Positions 1-7,386 are shown, counted from the first letter of the stretch. The stretch is DNA of 15,922 bases from Anammoximicrobium sp032229885 (GCA_032229885.1 JAVYAJ010000080.1:1-15922); one strand, 5' to 3'. The notes: generated by a model from the sequence alone, not told the origin. Translations and numbers: made by a program.

Positions 1-129
1 GGCCGAAGGCCAACATCAACGTGTCACCGCGGCCCGGATGAATATGGCCTTCGGCCAAAAGAGGCACGCGCGCGGCGCCAGCCCTGGGGCGTTGCCTCAG
101 GCTACGGTGAGCGGAGGCCTTCGGCCAAA
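1..129. repeat. Short palindromic repeat cluster, GGCCTTCGGCC modules
   Basis: Three copies of an 11-base module are visible: GGCCGAAGGCC at 1-11 and its reverse complement GGCCTTCGGCC at 46-56 and 116-126. The last two extend to an exact 14-base direct repeat (GGCCTTCGGCCAAA at 46-59 and 116-129) exactly 70 bases apart. Copies 1 and 2 could pair over an 11-bp stem. Between copies 2 and 3 the DNA is rich in GGCGCC- and CCCTGGGG-type partial palindromes. This looks like REP-like dispersed repeat material rather than coding DNA. The whole of 1-377 contains no credible gene; the only long open frame there is Arg/Pro-rich and resembles no protein. Confidence 0.6.
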
Positions 130-134
130 CAGAT

Positions 135-164
135 TTTTGGGTTGCGGTCACTGGCCCGCGTTAA
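135..164 (+). repeat. 30-base dispersed direct repeat, copy A
   Basis: This 30-base stretch matches 15893-15922 at 27 of 30 positions, in the same orientation. The last 16 bases (CACTGGCCCGCGTTAA) are identical. Both copies lie in gene-free DNA next to palindromes, so a dispersed intergenic repeat family is the simplest reading. A 16-base exact match inside a longer near-match is unlikely by chance in a window this size. Confidence 0.7.
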
Positions 165-329
165 GCGAGTCGCCATGTCACGAAGCGCACCGCCACAGCC
201 AGGGATGGCCAAGCGCAAATGCGTTTGGCGGCGTCCGCAATTCAGACACAAGAAATAAACAGGTCACAGCGCGATCAACGCCCGCGGCTGCCTGGCGCCA
301 ATCCCCGGCGCAAGAAGACAACGCGCGCC

Positions 330-358
330 AAAACGCCGTTGGTCGGCGCAATGCCGAC
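330..358 (-). terminator. Possible intrinsic terminator of the unknown minus-strand gene
   Basis: Read on the minus strand, GTCGGC (358-353), a five-base loop and GCCGAC (347-342) form a perfect 6-bp stem about 20 bases after the stop codon at 378. A short TTTT (333-330) follows after eight more bases. The T-tract is short and not adjacent to the stem, so this is only a candidate. Confidence 0.35.
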
Positions 359-377
359 AGCGGTCGCCGACTCACAA

Positions 378-1121
378 TCAACGGATCGCGATGGCCTGCT
401 GGAGGGGTTTCAGGATGTTGTCCACAAGATAGCTGTCCACCAATTCGGTGCACAGATTGGACAATTGCTGCAGTGCGCTGACATAGGTCTCGCCGGGGTC
501 CAAGCTGCCGTAGCGGCGCGCCGTGAAGTAGACGCTGAGCTGTTCTTCGGGGAACTCGCCCATTCGGACATGATACGCGGCGGTGCGCGGCTCGAAACTC
601 AACCGACACTGGGTTCGGCAGTCCGGGTCCAGCGCCAGTTGCAGAGCCGGTTCGCTGCCCAATACTGTCGCGCCGGGGATCTCCAACATCCGTTCAAGGG
701 CGGGCGCCAAGCCCAGCGCTTCGACCAGCAGCTCGCTATGGTTGCCTCGATAGTTGAAATCGAAGCCCCATATAACGTTCAGCGATTCACAATCCAGCGG
801 GCTGAGGGACAACGCGAACGGCGCCAGTTCGAGGGCCAGTTCGTGCTGCTTCAACGCCTCGCGCGGGCAGTCCGGATTGACGAACCCCGACGAGATGCGG
901 CGCGGCTCGATCGAAGCCCAGCGATAGCTGCCGCGATCCTTGTCCTCTTCCAACATGTACTCGCCGCGTTCGCGAGCGTAAAACTTGCGCATGTCCGGGT
1001 AGCGTTTCTGGAACTGCTCGAAATAGTGCAGCACCGTCTCGCGCGATTGCGGCAGATCCATCTCCGTGTGCAGGTTCAAATTGATATAATAATCGTCACT
1101 CAGCGAAGCGTAGTGACTCAT
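378..1121 (-). CDS. Conserved hypothetical protein, 247 aa, unknown function
   Basis: I do not recognise a characterised family. The start ATG at 1121 is chosen over the GTG two codons upstream because a strong GGAGGT (1131-1126) sits four bases before it. The product begins MSHYASLSDDYY and is a soluble, acidic protein with no signal peptide or membrane segment. It has several Cys (for example in NPDC, LDCES and DPDCRTQC) and many aromatic and acidic residues. Phrases such as RRYGSLDPGETY and a C-terminal LKPLQQAIAIR look conserved-protein-like rather than random, and the frame has good codon quality. A near-consensus sigma-70 promoter lies 80-110 bases upstream, so the gene is probably well expressed on its own transcript. 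It may be a planctomycete-specific cytoplasmic protein; that is an impression from memory, not a search result. The neighbours give no functional clue. Confidence 0.85.
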   Translation of the reverse strand: MSHYASLSDDYYINLNLHTEMDLPQSRETVLHYFEQFQKRYPDMRKFYARERGEYMLEEDKDRGSYRWASIEPRRISSGFVNPDCPREALKQHELALELAPFALSLSPLDCESLNVIWGFDFNYRGNHSELLVEALGLAPALERMLEIPGATVLGSEPALQLALDPDCRTQCRLSFEPRTAAYHVRMGEFPEEQLSVYFTARRYGSLDPGETYVSALQQLSNLCTELVDSYLVDNILKPLQQAIAIR

Positions 1122-1125
1122 GCTC

Positions 1126-1131
1126 ACCTCC
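1126..1131 (-). promoter_or_regulatory. Ribosome binding site GGAGGT fixing the 1121 start
   Basis: GGAGGT on the minus strand lies four bases before ATG 1121. It overlaps the upstream GTG alternative start, which argues against that start. Confidence 0.75.
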
Positions 1132-1203
1132 GTTGAGAACCGAGATCGGCAATTCGGGGCCGGCCTATCGGCGGTTGCCAGTCTCGGGATCGGTTAAACG
1201 CTT

Positions 1204-1233
1204 AGTATAAGTGGGATTCAGCACGAGTGTCAA
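1204..1233 (-). promoter_or_regulatory. Sigma-70 type promoter of the 247-aa gene
   Basis: On the minus strand a perfect -35 box TTGACA (1233-1228) is followed by an 18-base spacer and a -10 box TATACT (1209-1204, five of six consensus bases). Transcription would begin near 1197, leaving a leader of about 75 bases before the ribosome binding site. This is the clearest promoter in the window. Confidence 0.7.
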
Positions 1234-1273
1234 AGAGTCACCCGTAGCGGGGGTGCGTTGTAGCTGCTTGATC

Positions 1274-1347
1274 GGGCTCCCGCACGGTGCGGAACGTCGT
1301 GAGCCCCTCTGTGGGGACGACAGGGAATAAGCGGCTGGAAGCCGCTT
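1274..1347. repeat. Cluster of strong hairpins between divergent genes
   Basis: GGGCTC (1274-1279) plus CCGCA (1280-1284) pair with TGCGG (1288-1292) and GAGCCC (1301-1306). This gives an 11-bp stem interrupted on one side by an eight-base bulge. A competing stem is possible between GTCGT (1296-1300) with CCCC (1304-1307) and GGGG (1313-1316) with ACGAC (1317-1321). A third hairpin, AAGCGGCT-GGA-AGCCGCTT (1329-1347), is a perfect 8-bp stem 31 bases before the ogt start. The cluster fills most of the 250-base gap between the 247-aa gene and ogt. It may be a REP-like element or a structured leader of ogt; no T-tract marks it as a terminator. Confidence 0.6.
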
Positions 1348-1378
1348 CCACGTCAGCGGGAGCGTTGAGGAACGCCGT

Positions 1379-2011
1379 ATGAAACAAGAAATCGGACAGA
1401 CACAGATCCTGGTTTTTCCGTCTGCGTTGGGTTGGTTTGCGCTCGACTTTCACGACGCGCAACTGTATGGGCTCGTGTTCGGCTATCCGTCGGCCGCCGA
1501 GGCGGCCGGCGCGCTGCGGGAGGGCTCGCGCAAATCGAAATCTCGCGGCGGATCGTCCGACGATCAGGCCGCGTGCTGGGTCGAGCTGGACAGCGCACCG
1601 GCGGCCGGCGGCAAGGCTCGCAAAACGGCCCGGACGCGCTCGGCCGACGCGGACGTGGACGAGGACGCCGTTCGCTTGGCCCGACGTCTGCAGGCCTACG
1701 CCGATGGACAACATGATGACTTTGCCGACGTTCCCGTGGCCGCGGACGGGCTGACGCCGTTTCAACGCAAGGTTCGTCAACAGTGTCGGCGGATCCGTTA
1801 CGGCCAGACCTGCACTTACGGCCAGTTGGCTGCCAAAGCCGGCTCGCCGCGCGCGGCCCGCGCGGTGGGCGCCGTGATGGCCAGCAACCGCATCCCGCTG
1901 ATCGTCCCTTGTCATCGCGTGGTCGGTTCCACCGGCGCGTTGCACGGCTTTTCCGGCTGCGGCGGCATCGGGATGAAACGTCGCCTGCTCGAATTGGAAC
2001 GCGCCTCGTAA
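1379..2011 (+). CDS. ogt: Methylated-DNA--protein-cysteine S-methyltransferase (Ogt/MGMT family)
   Basis: This is a suicide DNA-repair protein that transfers alkyl groups from O6-alkylguanine (and O4-alkylthymine) to its own cysteine. The diagnostic active-site motif IVPCHRVV is present, with the acceptor Cys178 in PCHR (177-180). The C-terminal half (about 125-210) holds the expected helix-turn-helix DNA-binding region (FQRKVR, RYGQTCTYGQLA, ARAVGAVMASN) and the closing GGIGMKRRLLELE. The N-terminal half is the usual less conserved cap domain. Residues about 45-110 form a charged, low-complexity linker (SRKSKSRGGSSDD, GKARKTARTRSADADVDED) that is longer than in classic Ogt. Total length, 210 aa, is slightly above the usual 160-190. 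ATG 1379 follows GAGGA at 1367-1371. The next gene starts 83 bases downstream on the same strand, so co-transcription is possible. Confidence 0.93.
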   Translation: MKQEIGQTQILVFPSALGWFALDFHDAQLYGLVFGYPSAAEAAGALREGSRKSKSRGGSSDDQAACWVELDSAPAAGGKARKTARTRSADADVDEDAVRLARRLQAYADGQHDDFADVPVAADGLTPFQRKVRQQCRRIRYGQTCTYGQLAAKAGSPRAARAVGAVMASNRIPLIVPCHRVVGSTGALHGFSGCGGIGMKRRLLELERAS

Positions 2012-2094
2012 AACACTCGCGCCTGCTTTGTGCGGCGCGGCGTCCAGCGCCCGCAGTCGCGAGATAGTGGCTGACGTGGAGAGAGAGTGCTTGT

Positions 2095-3312
2095 ATGAAT
2101 GATTCCTCGGGCCGCGCGTTCGCCACGCGAACGGTCCATCATCCGCAGATCGCGCCGACGCTGGCGCCCGTTGCGCCGCCCATTTATCAGACGTCGACGT
2201 ATCAGGCCGACTGCACGGAGGCTCTGGCCGAGTTGGCGTCGGCCTGCCAGCCGACCTGTTTCTATACACGTTATGGCAATCCGACCGTCGAGACATGGGA
2301 ACGCGTCGTCGCCGATCTCGAGGGCGGCCAGCGCGCGCTGGCGTTCGGCTCGGGCATGGCCGCCATTCACTGCGCCCTATGGGGGCTGCTGCAACCGGGC
2401 GACCATGTGGTCGCGGGCAACTCGTTGTATACGGCAACGATGCTGTTGATGACCCAGGATCTGCCTCGGATGGGAGTGACCGTCGATTTCGTCGACGCGA
2501 CCGACGCGGCGTCGTTTGCTCGCGCCGCACGAGCCGACACCCGGATGTTCTACATCGAGACGCCGTCCAACCCCGTGTTGTCGTTGACGGACATCGCCGC
2601 CGTCTGCGAGATGGCTCGCCAGCGCGACATCTGCACCGTCGTCGACAACACGTTTGCCACGCCGTACAACCAACGCCCGTTGGCTCTGGGGGCGGACGTG
2701 GTGGTCCACAGCGGCACGAAATACCTGGGAGGCCATTCCGACGTGCTGGGCGGCTGTCTGGTGGCCAGCGCGGCGACGATCGAACGCCTCTGGCCCAAGC
2801 GAACGCTGTTCGGCGGCGTGCTCGATCCGTTCGCCGCCTGGCTGCTGCTGCGCGGGACCAAGACGCTAGCGGTGCGCGTTGAACGCCAGAACCAGAATGC
2901 GTTGGCGCTGGCAACCGCACTCGAAGAACACCCGGCTGTGGGGAAGGTGTATTACCCAGGCTTGGTAAGTTGCCCACAACACACTTTGGCGCGGCGGCAG
3001 ATGTCCGGGTTCGGTGGAATGCTGAGTTTCGAGCTGCACGGCGGGCGCACCGCCGGAGTTCGGTTCGCCGAATCGACACAGCTCGCCGTGCTGGCCGTCA
3101 GCCTGGGCGGCGTCGAGACGTTGGTCGAGCATCCGGCTTCGATGTCTCATGCGCTGTTGAGCGACGCAGAGCTGGAACAGGCCGGCATCCCGGCGGGCTT
3201 GATTCGGGTATCGGTGGGCATCGAGGATATACGCGACCTGATCGCCGACGCCCATCAGGCCCTGGATCGGGCGGCAAGCACAACCAGCGCCAGCCGCAAT
3301 CCACGGGCCTGA
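2095..3312 (+). CDS. PLP-dependent trans-sulfuration enzyme (cystathionine gamma-synthase / gamma-lyase class)
   Basis: This is a Cys/Met-metabolism PLP enzyme of fold type I. Family landmarks are in order: the N-terminal VAPPIYQTSTY, FYTRYGNPT (cofactor phosphate and neighbouring-subunit contacts), FGSGMAAIH, YIETPSNP, VVDNTFATPYNQRPL, and VHSGTKYLGGHSD with the Schiff-base lysine K209. The C-terminal part carries SLGGVETLVEHPASMSH and GLIRVSVGIED, also typical. The length of 405 aa fits the family (380-430). The exact reaction (cystathionine gamma-synthase, gamma-lyase, methionine gamma-lyase or O-acylhomoserine sulfhydrylase) cannot be fixed from motifs. The usual glycine after the substrate-side tyrosine (Y112) is replaced by Thr (SLYTAT). 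A purine-rich GGAGAGAGAG (2078-2087) precedes the start. It acts in the cytoplasm, in sulfur amino-acid metabolism. Confidence 0.92.
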   Translation: MNDSSGRAFATRTVHHPQIAPTLAPVAPPIYQTSTYQADCTEALAELASACQPTCFYTRYGNPTVETWERVVADLEGGQRALAFGSGMAAIHCALWGLLQPGDHVVAGNSLYTATMLLMTQDLPRMGVTVDFVDATDAASFARAARADTRMFYIETPSNPVLSLTDIAAVCEMARQRDICTVVDNTFATPYNQRPLALGADVVVHSGTKYLGGHSDVLGGCLVASAATIERLWPKRTLFGGVLDPFAAWLLLRGTKTLAVRVERQNQNALALATALEEHPAVGKVYYPGLVSCPQHTLARRQMSGFGGMLSFELHGGRTAGVRFAESTQLAVLAVSLGGVETLVEHPASMSHALLSDAELEQAGIPAGLIRVSVGIEDIRDLIADAHQALDRAASTTSASRNPRA

Positions 3313-3504
3313 TGCGTTCGCGGACGCCGGCCGACTTCGGTTTGACGGTAGGCCGCGATTTGGTCCTTTGGACTTTCGGTAGAACGACGCCCCGTTTGCC
3401 ATTTCGTATGCAGTCGACCACGTTTCGTCCAACGTGCAATGTATCTTCGACACAGGCCCGGTCCATGGGCGACGGCCGGGCCAACCGGTAGGCTGCCGCA
3501 AACT

Positions 3505-5355
3505 ATGAAATATCCGCCCCTGCTCGCCGCGACGCTCTTGCTCGTACCGGGAGCCCTGCCTCGCGCCGCCTCGCTTTGTGCTGCCGAACCGTTGACGATC
3601 GTCGCATTCGGCGACTCGACCACCGCCAAGCGCGGCTCGACGCGAGTCTACGCGGCGCACCTCGCCGAACAGTTGCAGCAGCGGGACGGCGGGGACGTCC
3701 GCGTCGTCAATGCAGGCCGCGGCGGCGACACGACCGCGGCGGCGCGAAAACGGTTCGAGCAGGATGTCTTGGAGCACGCCCCGGCGGTGGTGATCATCCA
3801 ATTCGGGATCAACGACGCCAGCGTGGACGTGTGGAAAACACCCCCGGCCACAGCCCCGCGCACCGACCTGGAGACATACGAAGCGAACCTCCGATTCTTT
3901 GTCGCCGAGTGTCGCCGCATCCACGCGACGGTCCTGTTGATGACGCCCAATCCGCTTCGCTGGGCCGACGTTACGCGCAAGCTGTACGGCCGACCGCCCT
4001 ACGATGTCGCCGATCCCGACGGATTCAACGTGATCTTGAAGCAGTATGCGCAAGCCGTTCGGCGGATCGCGGCCGACGAGCGCGTGCTGCTGGTAGACGT
4101 CGACGCCGCGTTTCGCGAGGCGGCGGCCCGCGACGCGGCTGGACAACGCGACACGGACGACGCGCTGCGGACCTCGGGACTGCTTCCCGATGGCATGCAT
4201 CCCGGCAACCCGGGCCACGAGTTGATCGCCGAGTTGATCATCGACACCCTCGTCGATGCAGACTCGCGCAGTCCCGTCGCCAGAAAGCCGTTCTCGAAGT
4301 GGCAGCAATTGGATGCGTTTGTCGCCGTGCATCCGCGCGCCGAAGACATCAGCCCGGATCTGCCATACCCGGGCGTGCTCGGCGTGGCGATGACCCGCCT
4401 GGACGACGGCGGCGTAATGCACGTCTACTCGGGGCCGAACGGCTACGGCACGAAGTCTGAACGCACGTTCGTCGCCTGTCGCATCACCCGCGATGGCGGC
4501 CGGACATGGGGCGACGAGCAGATCATCACCCGTCACGATGATCGCAACGCGGCCCACCCTACCGTGATGCGAGCGGCCGATGGTTCGATCCACGTGTTTT
4601 ATCTAGGCTACAACACGTGGGGTTGGACGCAGGACGGCGAGCCGGACGGGTGTGATTCGCCCATCTGGACCATCCGCTCGCGCGACGGCGGCAAGACATG
4701 GACCGATCGCGTGCAGGTGTTCGAGGGTTACAGCGGGGCGACCAATGGCGCGATCCACACGCGTTCCGGCCGATTGCTGGTTCCGTTCTCGCATTACGTG
4801 TCCCGGCCCGGCCGATTGCAATCGAGCGTGGGCGTCAGCGACGATGGCGGCCTGACCTGGCGCACCGTCGGTTTTATCGACGTCGGCGGAGCGGGCCATC
4901 ACTCGGGCGCGCTCGAACCGTCGCTGCTGGAGCTGAACGATGGGCGCATGTGGATGCTCATCCGCACTGAACGCAAGTATTTCATGCAGGCCTTTTCCGC
5001 CGACGGCGGACTGACCTGGACGCCTGCCGAACCTACGGCCATCGCGGCTACCTCGGCGCCCGGCCACCTGGCTCGCCTGCGCGATGGGCGGATCGCGCTG
5101 GTGTACAATGCGTTGGACAACGGGCGAGGCGAGCTTGAGTTGGCGTTTTCGGCGGACGACGCGCGTTCGTGGACCGCGCCTATCCCCGTGGCTCGAGGCA
5201 AGGGCGTCACGTACCCGTTCGTATTCGAGCCGACACCGGACGAATTGTGGATCGGGTTCTTCGAAGTGTCCAGCGGGTTCAACAAGGCGAAGGCGCGGCT
5301 GATGAAAATCGCCACGGGCGCCGTCGCGGCGCGCGCTGTCGCGGCGGGCGGTTGA
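3505..5355 (+). CDS. Secreted GDSL/SGNH hydrolase fused to a sialidase-like (BNR/Asp-box) domain
   Basis: ATG 3505 is preferred to the upstream GTG 3439 because it begins a clean signal peptide (MKYPPLLAATLLLVPGA, likely cut after residue 27, CAA-EP). Residues about 30-255 form an SGNH hydrolase: the GDS nucleophile S38, the glycine block NAGRGGD (69-75), GIND with N103, and the DGMH catalytic pair D229/H232. Residues about 270-610 form a sialidase-type propeller. It has four good Asp boxes (around D330, D394, D447, D500, each xxDGGxTW) and one degenerate repeat near 549-556, plus EPSLLELNDGRMWMLIRT. The arginine-containing F/YRIP motif of true sialidases is not seen (PYPGV stands there), so sialidase activity is doubtful. 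The two domains suggest an exported enzyme that deacylates and binds or cleaves a decorated polysaccharide. The 192 bases before it (3313-3504) hold no gene or clear promoter. Confidence 0.88.
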   Translation: MKYPPLLAATLLLVPGALPRAASLCAAEPLTIVAFGDSTTAKRGSTRVYAAHLAEQLQQRDGGDVRVVNAGRGGDTTAAARKRFEQDVLEHAPAVVIIQFGINDASVDVWKTPPATAPRTDLETYEANLRFFVAECRRIHATVLLMTPNPLRWADVTRKLYGRPPYDVADPDGFNVILKQYAQAVRRIAADERVLLVDVDAAFREAAARDAAGQRDTDDALRTSGLLPDGMHPGNPGHELIAELIIDTLVDADSRSPVARKPFSKWQQLDAFVAVHPRAEDISPDLPYPGVLGVAMTRLDDGGVMHVYSGPNGYGTKSERTFVACRITRDGGRTWGDEQIITRHDDRNAAHPTVMRAADGSIHVFYLGYNTWGWTQDGEPDGCDSPIWTIRSRDGGKTWTDRVQVFEGYSGATNGAIHTRSGRLLVPFSHYVSRPGRLQSSVGVSDDGGLTWRTVGFIDVGGAGHHSGALEPSLLELNDGRMWMLIRTERKYFMQAFSADGGLTWTPAEPTAIAATSAPGHLARLRDGRIALVYNALDNGRGELELAFSADDARSWTAPIPVARGKGVTYPFVFEPTPDELWIGFFEVSSGFNKAKARLMKIATGAVAARAVAAGG

Positions 5356-5381
5356 TGGTCCGTGGCGACGCGGATCGAATA

Positions 5382-5400
5382 ATCTTCGGCGGCCGGAGAT
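5382..5400. terminator. Possible bidirectional terminator hairpin between convergent genes
   Basis: ATCTTCGG (5382-5389), a three-base loop and CCGGAGAT (5393-5400) make an 8-bp stem with one G-T wobble. It lies in the 63-base gap between the converging hydrolase and DUF4914 genes. Position favours a shared terminator, but there is no T-tract on either side. Confidence 0.35.
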
Positions 5401-5418
5401 CGTGTCGGCGACGGTGTC

Positions 5419-7338
5419 TTAGCGTCGTCGCAGAGAAATCCGGTGTTCTTCGACGAAGACATCCTGCGGCAAGAGGCTTTCGTAATCGCCCAGGGTTCCG
5501 GAGTCCAAACAACATTTAATGATGTGTCGGCCCAGCGGATCCAGGTCGGACTCGAGATACTGCGGCAGCTCGCGAAAGAAAAACTGATACAGCAACTTGG
5601 CGCCCGCGTCGTATCCGTCCTCGCCCAACTCCGGTTGATTCTCCGTCTCGAGGAGCCACGCCGGCAGCGCAGCGCCTTCGATCTGCATCGAGTGCATGGC
5701 GTATCCCAACAGCGGACAGCGAGCCGGGACAATCTGGTCCCGCCGGAACCGCGCGCCGCCACGACGCGCCAGATACTCGCGCGCCAGCCACTGCGGCATG
5801 AAGCCTACCTCCCAGGCGCCGACGTGCTGGTTCGGCACGAGGATGTGCCGCGTCCGGGGCGTCTGCTGGATCTGTCTCAGCAACAGGTTGGCCTGAGTCA
5901 CGCGCCGTCCGGTGGCGAAGGGCCAGAACGAACCGACGCCCTCGCTGCTCATGTGCTCGGACTCGGTGATGCTGGGATTGGCGTGGCCGCGCGGCGAAAC
6001 GAGTCGCCACAGCCAGGCCAGCGCCGGCGGCAGGAGGTGCAAGATGCCCAGAATTCCGTAGTTCGGATTCTCACGCGTGCTGGGCGGCGTGCGAATGCCG
6101 AAGCTGCGCACGTCGACCGGCACGGGGTCGTCGACCACGTTTGGCACCAATCGGCGGGGCATGATCACGCGTGGATTTGGGCATGGCTGGCCGGGTTTGT
6201 CCTCGACGTGCTCCCAAATCAGCGCCGTCGCCCCGGGCCGCCCATCGATGTTCAGCATCAACAGGGGCTCGGTCGGATGACAGCACAGGGATTCCCAGAA
6301 CGGATCCGTTCCGTAACACGTGATGTGGTTGAAACGGAGGAACCACGCGTTTTCGGCGTCCATGACCACCAAGCGGTCGTCGGCGCCCTGCAACGAGGGA
6401 TGGCACAGCGCCATGTCATCCGACACCGGCCGCAGATCGCAGGTTCGGGCCAGCACCAGCGTCGGCCGCGCGCCCGTGACCAGGTTCCTTCCGAGCACGA
6501 CCTGTCCGTCCGGCAGACGCTGGACGGGCGCCAGCATCTCGCTCTTGCCGCCGCCGCTGGCCGCCTCGTGAAGCATCGTGACGACGTTGTCGTAGGGCGT
6601 GACCACCTGGACCGTCGAAGCGTGCGCCGTCACCCAGCCCTCGAGCTCGCCCTGATGAATCAGGACGCCGTAGGCGCCTTTTTTCGCGCTGGGCCCGGGA
6701 TACAGATTATAGGCAAAGATCTCGTGAAGATGATCCCAACGATTGTGAACGACGACCTGCTTTCCCTCGAAATGCGTATGTCGGAACGGCGGCGCGATAT
6801 AGAGGATCGCTTGGGGCGCAAAGTCCAGCGGCACCTTCTGGCTGGGAAGCATCTCCTGCAGGTCCGCCAGCGCGCCGCAAAAAAAGGCGGCGTTTTTCGG
6901 ACAGACCAGCATCGTCGGATAACCCAGCTCGCGGCCGCCGGTGTACAGCGGCAGCACGATCAGCTCTTGGGTCTTCAACCAGGCAAACGTCTCGGCGCGT
7001 ACGGCGTCAAACGGTTGGCCGAAGCGCGTCGCGTATTGAGGCTTATCCGACGGCTGATCGTCCGCGACCACCAGGCAGTTCGGCTCGCGGCGCCGCATAT
7101 ACGGCTCCATGTAATTCACAGAAAGCCCGTTGCGGCAACGTGTTACGACAGCTTCTACGATGCGGCCGCGCTCGGGCACCTCGTAGGCGACTTCGTACAC
7201 ATCAGCCGTCTGGTCGCCGCCCATCGCTAGGTCGAAGAGCGTTTGGCGATCGCGAGGCACGAGAAATCCCGGGCACCCGGCCAGCAGCTCTTTAAGGTCG
7301 TCCGGAAGCGACATGTCTTGATAGTAACGTTCCAGCAT
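5419..7338 (-). CDS. DUF4914 family protein with P-loop-like motif
   Basis: The 639-residue product matches my memory of the DUF4914 family (about 630 aa) along its length. Conserved-looking blocks include LFDLAMGGD, VTRCRNGLSVNYMEPYMRRR, ELGYPTMLVCPKNAAFF, IAPPFRHTHFEGKQVVVHNR, HEIFAYNLYPGPSAKKGAYG and EGWVTAHASTVQVVTPYDN. After these comes HEAASGGGKSEM, with lysine K265. That motif resembles the kinase-1a loop of ATP-dependent PEP carboxykinase (GxSGTGKT), though its first glycine is alanine. Later LNIDGRPGATALIW and GSFWPFATGRRV also suggest a nucleotide-dependent PEPCK-like enzyme. That reading is inference; no activity is known to me. There is no signal peptide or membrane segment. Start 7338 is chosen because GGAGGA (7349-7344) lies just before it and inside the longer alternative that begins at 7353. 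It faces the GDSL hydrolase gene tail to tail. Confidence 0.85.
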   Translation of the reverse strand: MLERYYQDMSLPDDLKELLAGCPGFLVPRDRQTLFDLAMGGDQTADVYEVAYEVPERGRIVEAVVTRCRNGLSVNYMEPYMRRREPNCLVVADDQPSDKPQYATRFGQPFDAVRAETFAWLKTQELIVLPLYTGGRELGYPTMLVCPKNAAFFCGALADLQEMLPSQKVPLDFAPQAILYIAPPFRHTHFEGKQVVVHNRWDHLHEIFAYNLYPGPSAKKGAYGVLIHQGELEGWVTAHASTVQVVTPYDNVVTMLHEAASGGGKSEMLAPVQRLPDGQVVLGRNLVTGARPTLVLARTCDLRPVSDDMALCHPSLQGADDRLVVMDAENAWFLRFNHITCYGTDPFWESLCCHPTEPLLMLNIDGRPGATALIWEHVEDKPGQPCPNPRVIMPRRLVPNVVDDPVPVDVRSFGIRTPPSTRENPNYGILGILHLLPPALAWLWRLVSPRGHANPSITESEHMSSEGVGSFWPFATGRRVTQANLLLRQIQQTPRTRHILVPNQHVGAWEVGFMPQWLAREYLARRGGARFRRDQIVPARCPLLGYAMHSMQIEGAALPAWLLETENQPELGEDGYDAGAKLLYQFFFRELPQYLESDLDPLGRHIIKCCLDSGTLGDYESLLPQDVFVEEHRISLRRR

Positions 7339-7342
7339 TCGG

Positions 7343-7349
7343 CTCCTCC
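7343..7349 (-). promoter_or_regulatory. Ribosome binding site GGAGGAG fixing the 7338 start
   Basis: On the minus strand GGAGGAG (7349-7343) lies four bases before ATG 7338. The upstream ATG at 7353 would place this site inside the coding region, so the shorter start is preferred. Confidence 0.65.
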
Positions 7350-7370
7350 GCATAATTTTTCTCGGAACCA

Positions 7371-7386
7371 GTCTAGCATACTAGAC
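7371..7386 (-). promoter_or_regulatory. Inverted repeat in the DUF4914 promoter region
   Basis: GTCTAG (7371-7376), four bases and CTAGAC (7381-7386) form a perfect 6-bp inverted repeat 33 bases before the chosen start. On the minus strand its centre reads TAGTATGCTAGACT, which contains possible -10 boxes (TATGCT or TAGACT). No good -35 box is visible. It may be an operator overlapping a promoter. Confidence 0.3.

Noticed and set aside
219..1136. 305-codon plus-strand open frame
   Set aside because: It is antisense to the 247-aa gene, which has a strong promoter and ribosome binding site.
2018..2039. Hairpin CGCGCC/GGCGCG after ogt as a terminator
   Set aside because: The stem is 6 bp with a ten-base loop and no T-tract. 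It is likely chance in GC-rich DNA.
1238..3079. 613-codon minus-strand open frame
   Set aside because: It is antisense to the ogt and PLP-enzyme genes. It is Arg/Pro/Ser-rich with no domain signature and reflects the scarcity of stop codons at high GC.
2866..4593. 575-codon minus-strand open frame
   Set aside because: It is antisense to the PLP-enzyme and GDSL genes, whose motifs are unambiguous. No recognisable motif or ribosome binding site was seen.
5443..7230. 595-codon plus-strand open frame
   Set aside because: It lies fully inside the DUF4914 gene on the opposite strand. Its composition is His/Arg/Gln-rich and shadow-like.
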